DNA from: Oxalobacteraceae bacterium
Lineage (GTDB): Bacteria > Pseudomonadota > Gammaproteobacteria > Burkholderiales > Burkholderiaceae_D
Length of the DNA stretch: 64,000 bases
Assembly: GCA_010024875.1 (NCBI GenBank)
Contig: RGFZ01000002.1
Coordinates: forward strand, 39,595 to 103,594
Reading direction: 5' to 3'
Part shown: positions 25,298-34,334 of the stretch, one piece after another
Layout of the letters: every line of letters starts with the position of its first letter
How positions within the stretch are numbered: position 1 is the stretch's first letter
Translations under genes and position numbers: made by a program
Notes under the pieces: model-generated
What the model saw: the letters and a program-made list of their open reading frames with translations, nothing else
What the model was told of the DNA's origin: nothing
The model's database searches: none

Positions 25298-26506
25298 ATG
25301 CAGCCCAAGTTCAACAATAAAAATAAATTACTTAGTGCTTTTCTGATGCTGGCCGCAGCAGGATCGGTCCAGGCACAGGAAAAGACGCTCAAGATTTATG
25401 GCATCGGTGCCAAGAGCGGCGTGGTTGGCATATTCGGCCAGCAGAGCGAGGCAGCCATGCAGGCAGCAGCCGCCATCATTAACAAGTCGGGTGGCGTGAC
25501 GCTCGGCGATGGTTCAAAAGCCAAGCTGGTGATCGAATATCTCGACGATCGCTGCAATCCAGAAGAGGGCATCAATGCACTGCGGAGAATCGCCTCTCAG
25601 AACGATGCCATCGTGGCAGTCGGTCCGACCTGCTCGAATGTGGCCGAGCCGGTGTTCGGTATCCTTCAAAAGAAAGTCGGCGATGCGTCGGACTCGGGTG
25701 TGCAGTTCCCGATGTATACCGATGTGGCAGCCAAAGGCGGTCTCGCGGCAATGTCCCAGTGGGCGTTCCGAAACGTCCCTAGCGAAGCGAACATGTACAA
25801 GTCAGTGTTCGAATGGGTCAAGACGACGTGGCCCGATTACAAAACCTTCTGGGGTGGCGTAGAAAAAGACTTCGCGCACAGCAACGCCACATTCAATGTC
25901 ATCAAAGCCCAGGCAGGCGCGAATGGACTCGAAGTCAAAGGGCAGAGCGAATGGCTGCTCAATGACATTAACTTCTCCAACCAAGTGCGTGAAATCAAGC
26001 GCGCCAATGTCGATGTCGTTGCGATCTCGGCTCACCCGTTCACCACCTGTGGTGTGCTGAAAGAAATGGCGCGCCAGAACGTTAAGCCCAAGCTGTTGAT
26101 CGGTCTGACTTCATCATCCAGCATGGAGACCCTCAACGGCTGCGCACAGCAGGCCGAAGGACTGGTGATCCCGACCAGTTTTGCGCCAGTCACTGACGAA
26201 GCCAAGAAAGCGGCGGCAGCTGTGCAGGCCGTCAATCCCAAGTACAACATGGACCTGCACAACGCGGCAGCCTTCGAGAACATCTTCACACTGAAAGAAA
26301 TCATCGAGAAGCAAAAGGTCATGGGTCGTCCGGAGACGGTACAAGCTGATCGTCAGAAGATTCGTGATGGCCTCGCTGGCATGAAACAATCTCAGGGCCT
26401 GATCGGTAAAGTCGGACGTACCGAAGACCGCGAAGCCATCAAGCCTTATCTTTTCGTGCAAGCCAAAGGCGGCCACTGGGTCGTCGCGCACACGCCTAAC
26501 CAGTAA
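25298..26506 (+). CDS. Branched-chain amino-acid type ABC transporter substrate-binding protein
   Basis: Signal peptide MQPKFNNKNKLLSAFLMLAAAGSVQAQ; IVAVGPTCSNVAEPVFGILQ; periplasmic-binding-protein type 1 pattern; upstream of liv permeases. Confidence 0.9.
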   Translation: MQPKFNNKNKLLSAFLMLAAAGSVQAQEKTLKIYGIGAKSGVVGIFGQQSEAAMQAAAAIINKSGGVTLGDGSKAKLVIEYLDDRCNPEEGINALRRIASQNDAIVAVGPTCSNVAEPVFGILQKKVGDASDSGVQFPMYTDVAAKGGLAAMSQWAFRNVPSEANMYKSVFEWVKTTWPDYKTFWGGVEKDFAHSNATFNVIKAQAGANGLEVKGQSEWLLNDINFSNQVREIKRANVDVVAISAHPFTTCGVLKEMARQNVKPKLLIGLTSSSSMETLNGCAQQAEGLVIPTSFAPVTDEAKKAAAAVQAVNPKYNMDLHNAAAFENIFTLKEIIEKQKVMGRPETVQADRQKIRDGLAGMKQSQGLIGKVGRTEDREAIKPYLFVQAKGGHWVVAHTPNQ

Positions 26507-26530
26507 GCGGTCGGGTAGTTAGTGTCCTAG

Positions 26531-26570
26531 TGCGGCCGGGTTCCCCGGCCGCCTTTACAACTTTTTTTTT
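26531..26570 (+). terminator. Intercistronic terminator/attenuator between binding protein and first permease
   Basis: GCGGCCGG-GTTCC-CCGGCCGC hairpin then CTTTACAACTTTTTTTTT. Confidence 0.7.
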
Positions 26571-26578
26571 GGCGCCGC

Positions 26579-27463
26579 ATGGACTTACTGGATCTGATCG
26601 ATCTCACGCAGTCCGTCATTGACGGACTGCTTTTCGGTGCGACCTATGCACTCATCGGGATCGGCTTTACATTGATCTTTGGCGTGATGCACAAGATCAA
26701 CCTGTCGTATGCCGCGACATCGGTGGCGGCTGCCTATCTGAGCCTGGTGGTTGTGAACATCGTGCCAACCCCCGTCGTGTACATGGCGGCAGCACTGATG
26801 GGAGGTGTGCTCGGGTGGCTGGTCTATCTGGTGTGTTTTCGCTTCCTGCCAATCAACAATCCCCGAGCCACGCTACTGTCTACGGTGGGCATGCTGCTGG
26901 CGATTGAAGAGTTCATTTCGCATATTACGCATGGCATGCCACTGAATTTTCCGGCGATGTTCCAGAATGCGAACATTGAGCTGGGCTCGTTTTTTGTTCG
27001 TGGCGATCTGCTGTTTGTTTTTGTGCTTGGCTGCATGGTCATGGTGGCGCTCATACAGCTGCTGAAGCGAACGCGTCTTGGTCTGGCAACACGGGCTGTG
27101 GCGCAGCAGCCGGTTGCCGCTCAGCTTTGTGGCATGGGCATCGCCAGCACCAATGTCAGCACCTTCGTCATCGCCGGTCTGCTGGGCGGGACCGCAGGCG
27201 CCATGACGGGAGCAGCAGTCGGTGTGCTGTCACCCTTGCTTGCGCTGCCATTGACGATCAAAGGCTTGGTCGTGACTGTGATCGGTGGTCTGGGAAGCAT
27301 TCCCGGAGCGATCGTGGCAGGCCTGATCGTGGGCGCCTGCGAGAATCTTTTTCAGTTCTTGCGCGGCGTTAGCGAGCGTGACATCTATGTGATGCTGTTG
27401 CTGTTTGTGTTTTTGGTGTTCCGACCGGGTGGGCTGTTTGCTGTTCCCGGTGGCCGGGATTAA
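26579..27463 (+). CDS. Branched-chain amino-acid ABC transporter permease (LivH type), copy 1
   Basis: SVIDGLLFGATYALIGIGFTLIFGVMHKINLSYAATS; KGLVVTVIGGLGSIPGAIVAGLIVG. Confidence 0.93.
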   Translation: MDLLDLIDLTQSVIDGLLFGATYALIGIGFTLIFGVMHKINLSYAATSVAAAYLSLVVVNIVPTPVVYMAAALMGGVLGWLVYLVCFRFLPINNPRATLLSTVGMLLAIEEFISHITHGMPLNFPAMFQNANIELGSFFVRGDLLFVFVLGCMVMVALIQLLKRTRLGLATRAVAQQPVAAQLCGMGIASTNVSTFVIAGLLGGTAGAMTGAAVGVLSPLLALPLTIKGLVVTVIGGLGSIPGAIVAGLIVGACENLFQFLRGVSERDIYVMLLLFVFLVFRPGGLFAVPGGRD

Positions 27464-27480
27464 ACGACTCGCGAGATCAC

Positions 27481-28380
27481 ATGGATTTCTACCTTGGATT
27501 AGCACAGATCATCGGGATTCACACCTTGCTGGGTCTGTCTGCATGGTGCGTGCTTCATACGGGACAGGTGAGCCTGGCGCAGGGGGGCTTCTTTGCCATC
27601 GGTGCCTATGTGGCGGGTATGATGACGGCCGTCTGGCACTGGCCATTGGCACTGGCTTTGGGTATGGGAGCGACTGTCGCCTGTCTGGTGGCGATTGCGG
27701 TCGGTTTTCCTGCACTGCGCGTCAAAGGTTTGATGCTGGTGGTGGCCACGACGGCATTCAGCGAGATCGTTCGTCTTGTCTTTTTCAACCTGAAGTACCG
27801 TGTCGAGACGCCTCAGGGGCTGGCTGGTCCCGATGGCAGTCTGGGCTTTGGCGGCATACGCTACTTTCCGAGCAACGGCTGGAGCACGCTTGAAGTCAAT
27901 GTGCTGATCTGGGCCTTGGTGTCCGCAGTTCTGTTGCTGCTCTGGCTTCTCGATCGCTCTCGTGTCGGGACGCTGTGGCGTGCGATTGGCGAGGATGAAC
28001 TTGCCGCTCAGAGTGTAGGCATCAATCTGACAGCGGCGAAGGTATCGGCTTTCGGTCTGGGTGGTGCGATCGCCGGCCTGGCGGGTGGTGTCTATGCTCA
28101 CTATGCGACGCACATTGAGCACGGCAATTTCGGCATCTTGCTGGCCACGTTTGCTATCGCGTATCCCATTCTCGGTGGTCTCTCGAGTCTGGCGGGCACG
28201 TTACTCGCGGTGATTTTCATTCAGGGTTTTCTGCTCGAAGGCCTGCGCTTCCTCGGCGACTGGCGAAGCCTACTGTTTGGTGTGCTGATCGTGGTGGTCA
28301 TGCTGGTTCGCCCGAATGGTCTGCTGACACGCTCGCTGAGACTCAACATTGTCGACAAAGGCCACGCTGGTGCCAAATAA
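27481..28380 (+). CDS. Branched-chain amino-acid ABC transporter permease (LivM type), copy 1
   Basis: LGLSAWCVLHTGQVSLAQGGFFAIGAYVAGM; GEDELAAQSVGINLTAAKVSAFGLGGAIAGLAGGVYAHYATHI. Confidence 0.93.
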   Translation: MDFYLGLAQIIGIHTLLGLSAWCVLHTGQVSLAQGGFFAIGAYVAGMMTAVWHWPLALALGMGATVACLVAIAVGFPALRVKGLMLVVATTAFSEIVRLVFFNLKYRVETPQGLAGPDGSLGFGGIRYFPSNGWSTLEVNVLIWALVSAVLLLLWLLDRSRVGTLWRAIGEDELAAQSVGINLTAAKVSAFGLGGAIAGLAGGVYAHYATHIEHGNFGILLATFAIAYPILGGLSSLAGTLLAVIFIQGFLLEGLRFLGDWRSLLFGVLIVVVMLVRPNGLLTRSLRLNIVDKGHAGAK

Positions 28381-28422
28381 TCGGGTGCCACGGTCATACA
28401 AAAAATACGGAGGCTGCGCTCC

Positions 28423-29162
28423 ATGCTGGAACTCAGGACACTCAGCCGCCATTTTGGTGGCGTCAAAGCACTTGACGAGTTCGACCTCATCGTCAACCAA
28501 GGAGAGATCCTTGGACTGATCGGTCCGAAACAACGGTGAATCTGATCACTGGTGTGTATGCGCCGACCTCGGGATCCTTGCAATTCAAGGGGCAAGATAT
28601 TTCGCAGCTTGATCCTCATCAGCGCTCACAGCTTGGTATTGCACGTACTTTTCAGAACATTCGCCTCTTCGGAAATCTCACCGTGTGGCAAAACCTGTGG
28701 GCAGCGCGCGTCGTGCGTGAAAACGGCTGGGCAGGTTTTCGGGAGCGCTGGCTGTCTGGTGCTGCGGCAGCGCGTGAGCAGGCCGAGGAATTACTTGAAT
28801 TCGCTGATCTCGCTCATAAGCGCGACATGCTGGCTAGTCAGCTAGCTTTTGGTGAGCAGCGCCGTCTAGAGTTGATTCGTGCCGCTGCTACAAATGCCGA
28901 ACTGCTGCTGCTCGACGAACCTGCTGCGGGCATGAACGCTGAAGAGATCGACGACCTTGATGCGCGCATTCGCAGTTTGCGCGACCGAGGCCGCACTATT
29001 TTGCTGATCGAGCACCATATGGAACTGGTCATGGGTGTGTGTGACCGGGTGACCGTTCTGAACTTCGGTCGCAAGATCGCAGAGGGCACACCGACGCAGG
29101 TACAGCAGGACGCACAAGTTCGTGCAGCCTATCTGGGAGCCGATGAGACCGCGACCGCATGA
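28423..29162 (+). pseudogene. LivG-type ABC ATPase with Walker A region deleted and frameshifted (or assembly error)
   Basis: MLELRTLSRHFGGVKALDEFDLIVNQGEILGLIGPKQR* then, in another frame, TTVNLITGVYAPTSGSLQFKGQDISQL...LLLDEPAAGMNAEE...LLIEHHMELVMGVCDRVTVLNFGRKIAEGTP. Confidence 0.85.
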
Positions 29163-29213
29163 TCTTGCGGCTGCATTCCTTCAACTTGAAATACGTTTAA
29201 AACCCTCATCATC

Positions 29214-29930
29214 ATGTTGGAAATAACTGACCTGGCCACGTCCTACGGCAAGATCGAAGCGCTTAAAGGAGTTTCTCTGTCAGCGAAAGCAGGGCAGGTG
29301 ACTTGCCTGCTGGGACCTAATGGCGCGGGCAAATCCACCCTGATGCTGACGCTCTCCGGGATACTCAAGCCACAGCGCGGCTCTGTGAAATTCGAAGGTG
29401 AGGAACTCATCGGCAAGACGCCGGCTGAAATCGTTTCGCGTGGCATGGCTCTGGTCCCTGAGAACCGGCTTGTTTTTCCAGCGCTCACGGTGCGAGAAAA
29501 CCTGATGGCTGGTGCGTATCGGCGGCGCGATTCGAATGGCATTCGCAGTGACATCGATGCCATGTTCACGCGTTTCGCTCGGCTGAAAGAACGCGAATCC
29601 CAGCTAGCTGGGACGCTCTCGGGCGGCGAGCAGCAAATGCTGGCCGTCGCTCGTGCACTGATGTCACGTCCGCGTCTGCTGCTTATGGATGAACCATCAG
29701 TCGGCCTGGCACCTTTGGTAGTCGCAGAGATTTTTTCGATTATTGGGCAGCTTCACAGCGAAGGCGTGAGCATATTCTTGGTGGAGCAGAACGCGCACAT
29801 GGCGCTCAAAGTGGCTCAACATTTCTATCTGATGGAGCAAGGGCGCGTGAGTTTCTCGGGAGATCCAGGGGAACTGGCAGAGGACGATGTGATCCAGCGC
29901 GCTTATCTCGGACAGCAGCGCAAGACCTGA
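29214..29930 (+). CDS. LivF-type ABC ATPase
   Basis: LLGPNGAGKSTLMLTLSGILKP; LSGGEQQMLAVARALMSRPRLLLMDEPSVGLAPLVV; LVEQNAHMALKVAQHFYLMEQGRV. Confidence 0.95.
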   Translation: MLEITDLATSYGKIEALKGVSLSAKAGQVTCLLGPNGAGKSTLMLTLSGILKPQRGSVKFEGEELIGKTPAEIVSRGMALVPENRLVFPALTVRENLMAGAYRRRDSNGIRSDIDAMFTRFARLKERESQLAGTLSGGEQQMLAVARALMSRPRLLLMDEPSVGLAPLVVAEIFSIIGQLHSEGVSIFLVEQNAHMALKVAQHFYLMEQGRVSFSGDPGELAEDDVIQRAYLGQQRKT

Positions 29931-29949
29931 AACAGCCGGGCCTGACCCC

Positions 29950-30882
29950 ATGCTAGACGCGCTGCAGCTTGTGCTCGACGGACTCCTGGATGGCGGAGTT
30001 TACGCACTGCTCGGACTGGGACTGTCACTGACATTTGGCTGTTTGCGCAAATTGAATTTAGCCTACGGCGCCACTGCGATGCTGGCCGCTTATTTCGGCG
30101 CCTGGTTACATGCGCGCTATCAGATCTCAGCATGGCTCGTCGCCTTGGCCGTCGTGATGTCAGCCATTTTGATTGGCTACTATGTAGAACAGCTGTGTTT
30201 TGCTCGACGATTCGGCGAGGTGCCGCACACGATCAGCACGCCGGACAATCAATCGTTTAGTAACAGCCGTGAAATGACTGCGCTGGCGTCGAGTTTCGCG
30301 ATCTGGATGCAGCTTGAACAGCTGGCAGTTAACCTGCTTCCACGGCATCTGAATGCCTTTCCGTCGTTGTCGGTCGGCGAGGTCTGGGAGATCGGAGAGT
30401 TAACGATCCGTTCTGACCGACTGGCGCTGACGATACTCTCGGTAGCTCTCACGCTGGGCATGGCGCTATGGCTTCAGCGAACACGCACAGGTCTCTCATG
30501 GCGTGCAGCTGCTGACCATCGCATCGCAGCGCACCTGGCAGGGATGCCGGTGCCATGGCTGCAGACAGTCGGCTTTGCGGTCGCTTGTGCCTTGTCAGGA
30601 ATAGCCGCGTTCGCAGTACTGTCGCTCGAAGGCCAGGTGACGCCGATGTTTGGCATGTGGCTGCTGTTTAAAGGTTTAGTGGCCGCTATGCTGGGTGGAC
30701 TGGGCTCGGTGCGTGGCGTGCTGCGGGGTGGATTGCTTCTCGGGGTTGTGGAGTCGTTTGCGCAATCTCTGCTCGGCGCTCAGGGTAGAGAGTTTGCAAG
30801 CTATGCGTTGTTGCTGATGGTGCTGGTGTGGCCGGTGGGTTCGCAAGGACCTCATTGGGTATCGCGGGGCATACGGCCATGA
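29950..30882 (+). CDS. Branched-chain amino-acid type ABC permease (LivH type), copy 2
   Basis: LDGLLDGGVYALLGLGLSLTFGCLRKLNLAYGATAMLAAYFGAWLHARY; KGLVAAMLGGLGSVRGVLRGGLLLGVVES. Confidence 0.88.
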   Translation: MLDALQLVLDGLLDGGVYALLGLGLSLTFGCLRKLNLAYGATAMLAAYFGAWLHARYQISAWLVALAVVMSAILIGYYVEQLCFARRFGEVPHTISTPDNQSFSNSREMTALASSFAIWMQLEQLAVNLLPRHLNAFPSLSVGEVWEIGELTIRSDRLALTILSVALTLGMALWLQRTRTGLSWRAAADHRIAAHLAGMPVPWLQTVGFAVACALSGIAAFAVLSLEGQVTPMFGMWLLFKGLVAAMLGGLGSVRGVLRGGLLLGVVESFAQSLLGAQGREFASYALLLMVLVWPVGSQGPHWVSRGIRP

Positions 30883-31916
30883 ATGACAGGCCCGCAGAAT
30901 CTTCTGCCTCTCTGGCAAGCGCAGAAGGTTCTCTGGTCGATGCGCTGCATGAAAGGCTTGCGCATCTCATGCTCGGCATGGGTGATGGCTCGGGTGCTTA
31001 CCTGACAGGATTATTCAGCGACATCGCCATCATGTCCTTGCTTGCGCTCTCTGCTTACCTTTTGTTGCTGGTTGGTCGGATTTCATTCGCGCAGCAAGCC
31101 TTTTTCGGATTGGGTGCCTATGCATCTGCTGTGCTGTCCGTCATGTTTCATGCGCCGCTGACGCTAGCGCTGGCTGCAGGAATGAGCGTTGGTGCGCTGT
31201 TTTCTTGGCTTCTGGCGCTACCCACCATGCAGCTCGCCGGTCTTCATTATGCGGTCGCCACGCTGGCTTTTGGTGAGATGGCGCGGATCACACTTGGCTG
31301 GTGGACTTGGCAGCGCCCTGCTGAGGACGGTCCAGTCGGACCTGCCGGTATCGAAGGGTTTCGTGATATCCGCTGGTCTCTGGAGAACGATGTGGCTCCG
31401 GGCGAGTATCTCGCGTTGACGGTCGCAGTGCTGATCTTGGTGTTAGGTCTGCTGATGACGCTCGAGCGGCTCCGATTAGGCATGGCGCTGCGCATGACCG
31501 GGCAGGACGACGCGCTGGCGGCTTCGCAAGGCATTGACGTAGTCCGCATTCGCCAGTTTGCAGCCGCACTCGCTGGCGGAATAGCGGGGCTGGGTGGAGG
31601 GTTGTATGCACACCGGGTCACTTACATTGAGCCTGCGCTGTTTGATCCCATGCTCGGAGTGCATGCCGTGGGTTATGCGCTGCTAGGAGGACTGGGAACC
31701 GCGCTCGGTCCGTTACTGGGGGTATTGCTTGACCTTGGGCTGCTGGATGCCACGCGCTGGTTCCAGGGCTGGCGGATGGTGGTGTTCGGAGGCCTGGTTG
31801 CGCTGTTGTTGCGGTGGCGTCCGCGGGGTCTTCTGGATGAATCGGCGGTGCTGTTGCTGGTGGCATCAATGAAGCGATTGGTGCGTGCGACTCAGCGCGC
31901 GCCCCGTACCCAATGA
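30879..31916 (+). CDS. Branched-chain amino-acid type ABC permease (LivM type), copy 2
   Basis: LLLLVGRISFAQQAFFGLGAYASAVLSVM; GQDDALAASQGIDVVRIRQFAAALAGGIAGLGGGLYAHRVTYIEPALF; overlaps preceding gene by 4 bp. Confidence 0.88.
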   Translation: MNDRPAESSASLASAEGSLVDALHERLAHLMLGMGDGSGAYLTGLFSDIAIMSLLALSAYLLLLVGRISFAQQAFFGLGAYASAVLSVMFHAPLTLALAAGMSVGALFSWLLALPTMQLAGLHYAVATLAFGEMARITLGWWTWQRPAEDGPVGPAGIEGFRDIRWSLENDVAPGEYLALTVAVLILVLGLLMTLERLRLGMALRMTGQDDALAASQGIDVVRIRQFAAALAGGIAGLGGGLYAHRVTYIEPALFDPMLGVHAVGYALLGGLGTALGPLLGVLLDLGLLDATRWFQGWRMVVFGGLVALLLRWRPRGLLDESAVLLLVASMKRLVRATQRAPRTQ

Positions 31917-31952
31917 ACCTGAAAAGTTGAGATGTTAAAGGGATAGTCAATC

Positions 31953-32444
31953 ATGATGACACGTTTGCGAATTTTTTTGGCAGCTTGGGTCAGTGCTGTA
32001 GTCGTCGTCTTTTTGCTTCTGCCTCAGTCTGTCGCCGCAGAGTCCGGACGGCCCCGGGTCGAGTTGACATGTCTTTCTTTCGGGACCGGCCCTATGCTCG
32101 AGTGCCTCGTCAAAGTTCAGCGGCGCGATGGAACAACGCTGAACAATATTCAGATGACCTTGGGTGCACTGATGCCCTCGATGCCCATGGCTCATACGAT
32201 CAGGCCTGTGAAAGCGGCGCCGACGGGCAACCCGGGCGAGTACAAAGCGGTACTGGAGCTTCAGATGCCGGGTGTCTGGACAGTAGAAATTGATTTGTCC
32301 GGGACGGTACGAGACAAAGTCGCGCGCAACTTGCAGGTGGACGAATGTGCAGGCAGCAGTCGCTGCACAGCGGCGCCAGCAGTGTCAGGCGGTGAAGCAA
32401 GCAAGGGACATCAGCATTCCGAGCATCATAGCGGCAAGCATTAA
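31953..32444 (+). CDS. Exported FixH/YtkA-like protein with His-rich C-terminus
   Basis: Signal peptide; GALMPSMPMAHTIRPVKAAPTGNPGEYKAVLELQMPGVWTVEIDLSGTVRDKVARNLQV is YtkA/FixH-like; tail GHQHSEHHSGKH. Confidence 0.65.
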   Translation: MMTRLRIFLAAWVSAVVVVFLLLPQSVAAESGRPRVELTCLSFGTGPMLECLVKVQRRDGTTLNNIQMTLGALMPSMPMAHTIRPVKAAPTGNPGEYKAVLELQMPGVWTVEIDLSGTVRDKVARNLQVDECAGSSRCTAAPAVSGGEASKGHQHSEHHSGKH

Positions 32445-32454
32445 ACCAGTATTA

Positions 32455-33096
32455 CCCATTCACGCGGCTGATGAGACGATGGATTTGATCAGGTCGATGG
32501 GTGGCCGTGCTACTTATGCGAGGGTTGATGTCAGTGATGAGGCGTCCATTAACGCAATGACCGAGACCGCGCTCAAGGCGTCCGGCAGAATCGATGGATT
32601 GATTAATAATGCTGCCTATTTTCGGGAGGTCAAACTGACGCCTTTCGAAGAGCTTGGCGTGGATGAGTGGGATCGCATCTTTCAGGTCAATGTAAAAGGC
32701 GTATGGCTTTGCTGCAAGGCTGTGATGCCAGCCATGCGTGAGCGCAAGAGAGGTTCGATCGTTAATATTGCGTCAGTCGTCGCCGTCGCAGGACAGCCGG
32801 GTTACCTTCATTACGTAGCCACCAAAGGTGCTGTGCTCGCTATGACAAAAGGATTAGCTAAAGAATGCGGTAAAGATGGCGTGCGTTGTAATGTGATTGC
32901 GCCAGGCTTCGTCATCACAGGCGCCACGCAAAATCGACCAGTCGAGTGGCAGCAAAGCTTTCTGAAAGCCAGAGCAATCTCCAGAGAGCAGCGTCCTGAT
33001 GATTTGGTTGGCACAGCGTTGTATCTCCTCAGTGATCTGTCGGGCTTTGTCAGTGGCCAGACTATTGTCGTCGATGGTGGTCACATCATGTATTGA
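32455..33096 (+). pseudogene. Short-chain dehydrogenase/reductase lacking its N-terminal NAD(P)-binding segment
   Basis: IHAADETMDLIRSMGGRATYARVDVSDEASI...GRIDGLINNAAYF...GSIVNIASVVAVAGQPGYLHYVATKGAVLAMTKGLAKE...VSGQTIVVDGGHIMY, but no TGxxxGIG motif upstream. Confidence 0.8.
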
Positions 33097-33194
33097 TCCG
33101 TGGTGGCAGCGAGATTTCAGTCGCGGGTATGCTGAGCATCAGATTTTGCGTTAATACTACTTTTTGCTAATAAAAAATAACATCGGAGAAAATT

Positions 33195-33821
33195 ATGCAG
33201 TTTTTGGCAAATACGACTTCGCCATTTGTGCGCATTGCAGAAATCGCGATGATAGAGAAAGGGCTACAGATCGAGCGAACCATCGTAGACCCCTGGGCAG
33301 ATGATGCACGTCTGCGCTCGGCCAACGCCGCCACTCGTGTACCGACACTGGTGCTGGATGATGGCACACCATTGAGCGAAAGCCTGCTGATTATTCAATG
33401 GCTTGAAGCGACCAGGAAAGCACCGCAGTGGCCCTGCCTGATTGGTGAAACACCGGCTGAGGTTAGAGCCATCATGTCACGGGCCGGTATTGCAATCGGT
33501 GCAATCGAAGCATCGGTGCATACCATTATTACGCGCAAAGTGACGGCTCCGGCACCCTTTGATGAGACACCCGTAGGTTTGCGCCGCCGCCGGACGATGG
33601 TTGAGGCCTTGCAGCGCCTAGAGGAGTTTGCCGGTGACATGACACCCAGCGACCCCGTTGCCGTTCCTCCCAAGTTGGATGCAATATGTGCCATCGTGTT
33701 GTATGACTATATGCAGTTCCGATTTGGTGACAAGGACTGGCTGCCCTCGACGCCTGCGTTGCAAATGCTGTCAGTAAAAATGCGTGCACGTTCTTCAGTG
33801 AATGACACACAGCCCCATTAA
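33195..33821 (+). CDS. Glutathione S-transferase family protein
   Basis: MQFLANTTSPFVRIAEIAMIEKGLQIERTIVDPWADDARLRSANAATRVPTLVLDDGTPLSESLLIIQWLE. Confidence 0.88.
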   Translation: MQFLANTTSPFVRIAEIAMIEKGLQIERTIVDPWADDARLRSANAATRVPTLVLDDGTPLSESLLIIQWLEATRKAPQWPCLIGETPAEVRAIMSRAGIAIGAIEASVHTIITRKVTAPAPFDETPVGLRRRRTMVEALQRLEEFAGDMTPSDPVAVPPKLDAICAIVLYDYMQFRFGDKDWLPSTPALQMLSVKMRARSSVNDTQPH

Positions 33822-33835
33822 TTCTGCCATTGAAA

Positions 33836-33866
33836 TAAAAATGTCCAGCATGTTTGCTGGACATTA
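33836..33866. terminator. Hairpin/terminator after the GST gene
   Basis: AATGTCCAGCA-TGT-TTGCTGGACATT perfect stem; A/T-rich flanks. Confidence 0.55.
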
Positions 33867-34334
33867 AACATACTGTTTTCGCTATTGGCTATTGATAGCT
33901 TAAGGGTTCTCCGTGCATGCGGGGAGAGACCCGTGGTGCAAGTGTTACAGGCCACAGCTCAGTAGTTTCCTACGTTAATGCGGGTGACGTACCCTGGCCC
34001 TGCTGTTCAAGCAAGCTGGCTTGTGCGTATTTCAACTTCCCCGTGACTGGTCGCTTCCAATTTATCGTGACCGTTTTCCGGTAAGTTTTAAGCCACCTCG
34101 AACGCGCAGGTGGGTTCAGCTATCAGCGCGAGTCACGGTATGGAACACTTGGCGAAGTCTGACCACTCATTCAAACCGCTGAAATCCTATTTTTTGCGCG
34201 CAAAACTTGCTGTCCTTGGGCGATGCCTGAGGGCAATTGTCGGATAGTCGGTGTATTTGCGGCAAAAAATTGATTTGATTACCCACAGAAAATTATCTGG
34301 CAGTATCAGCGTTGCCAATTTTTGAATTGATACT

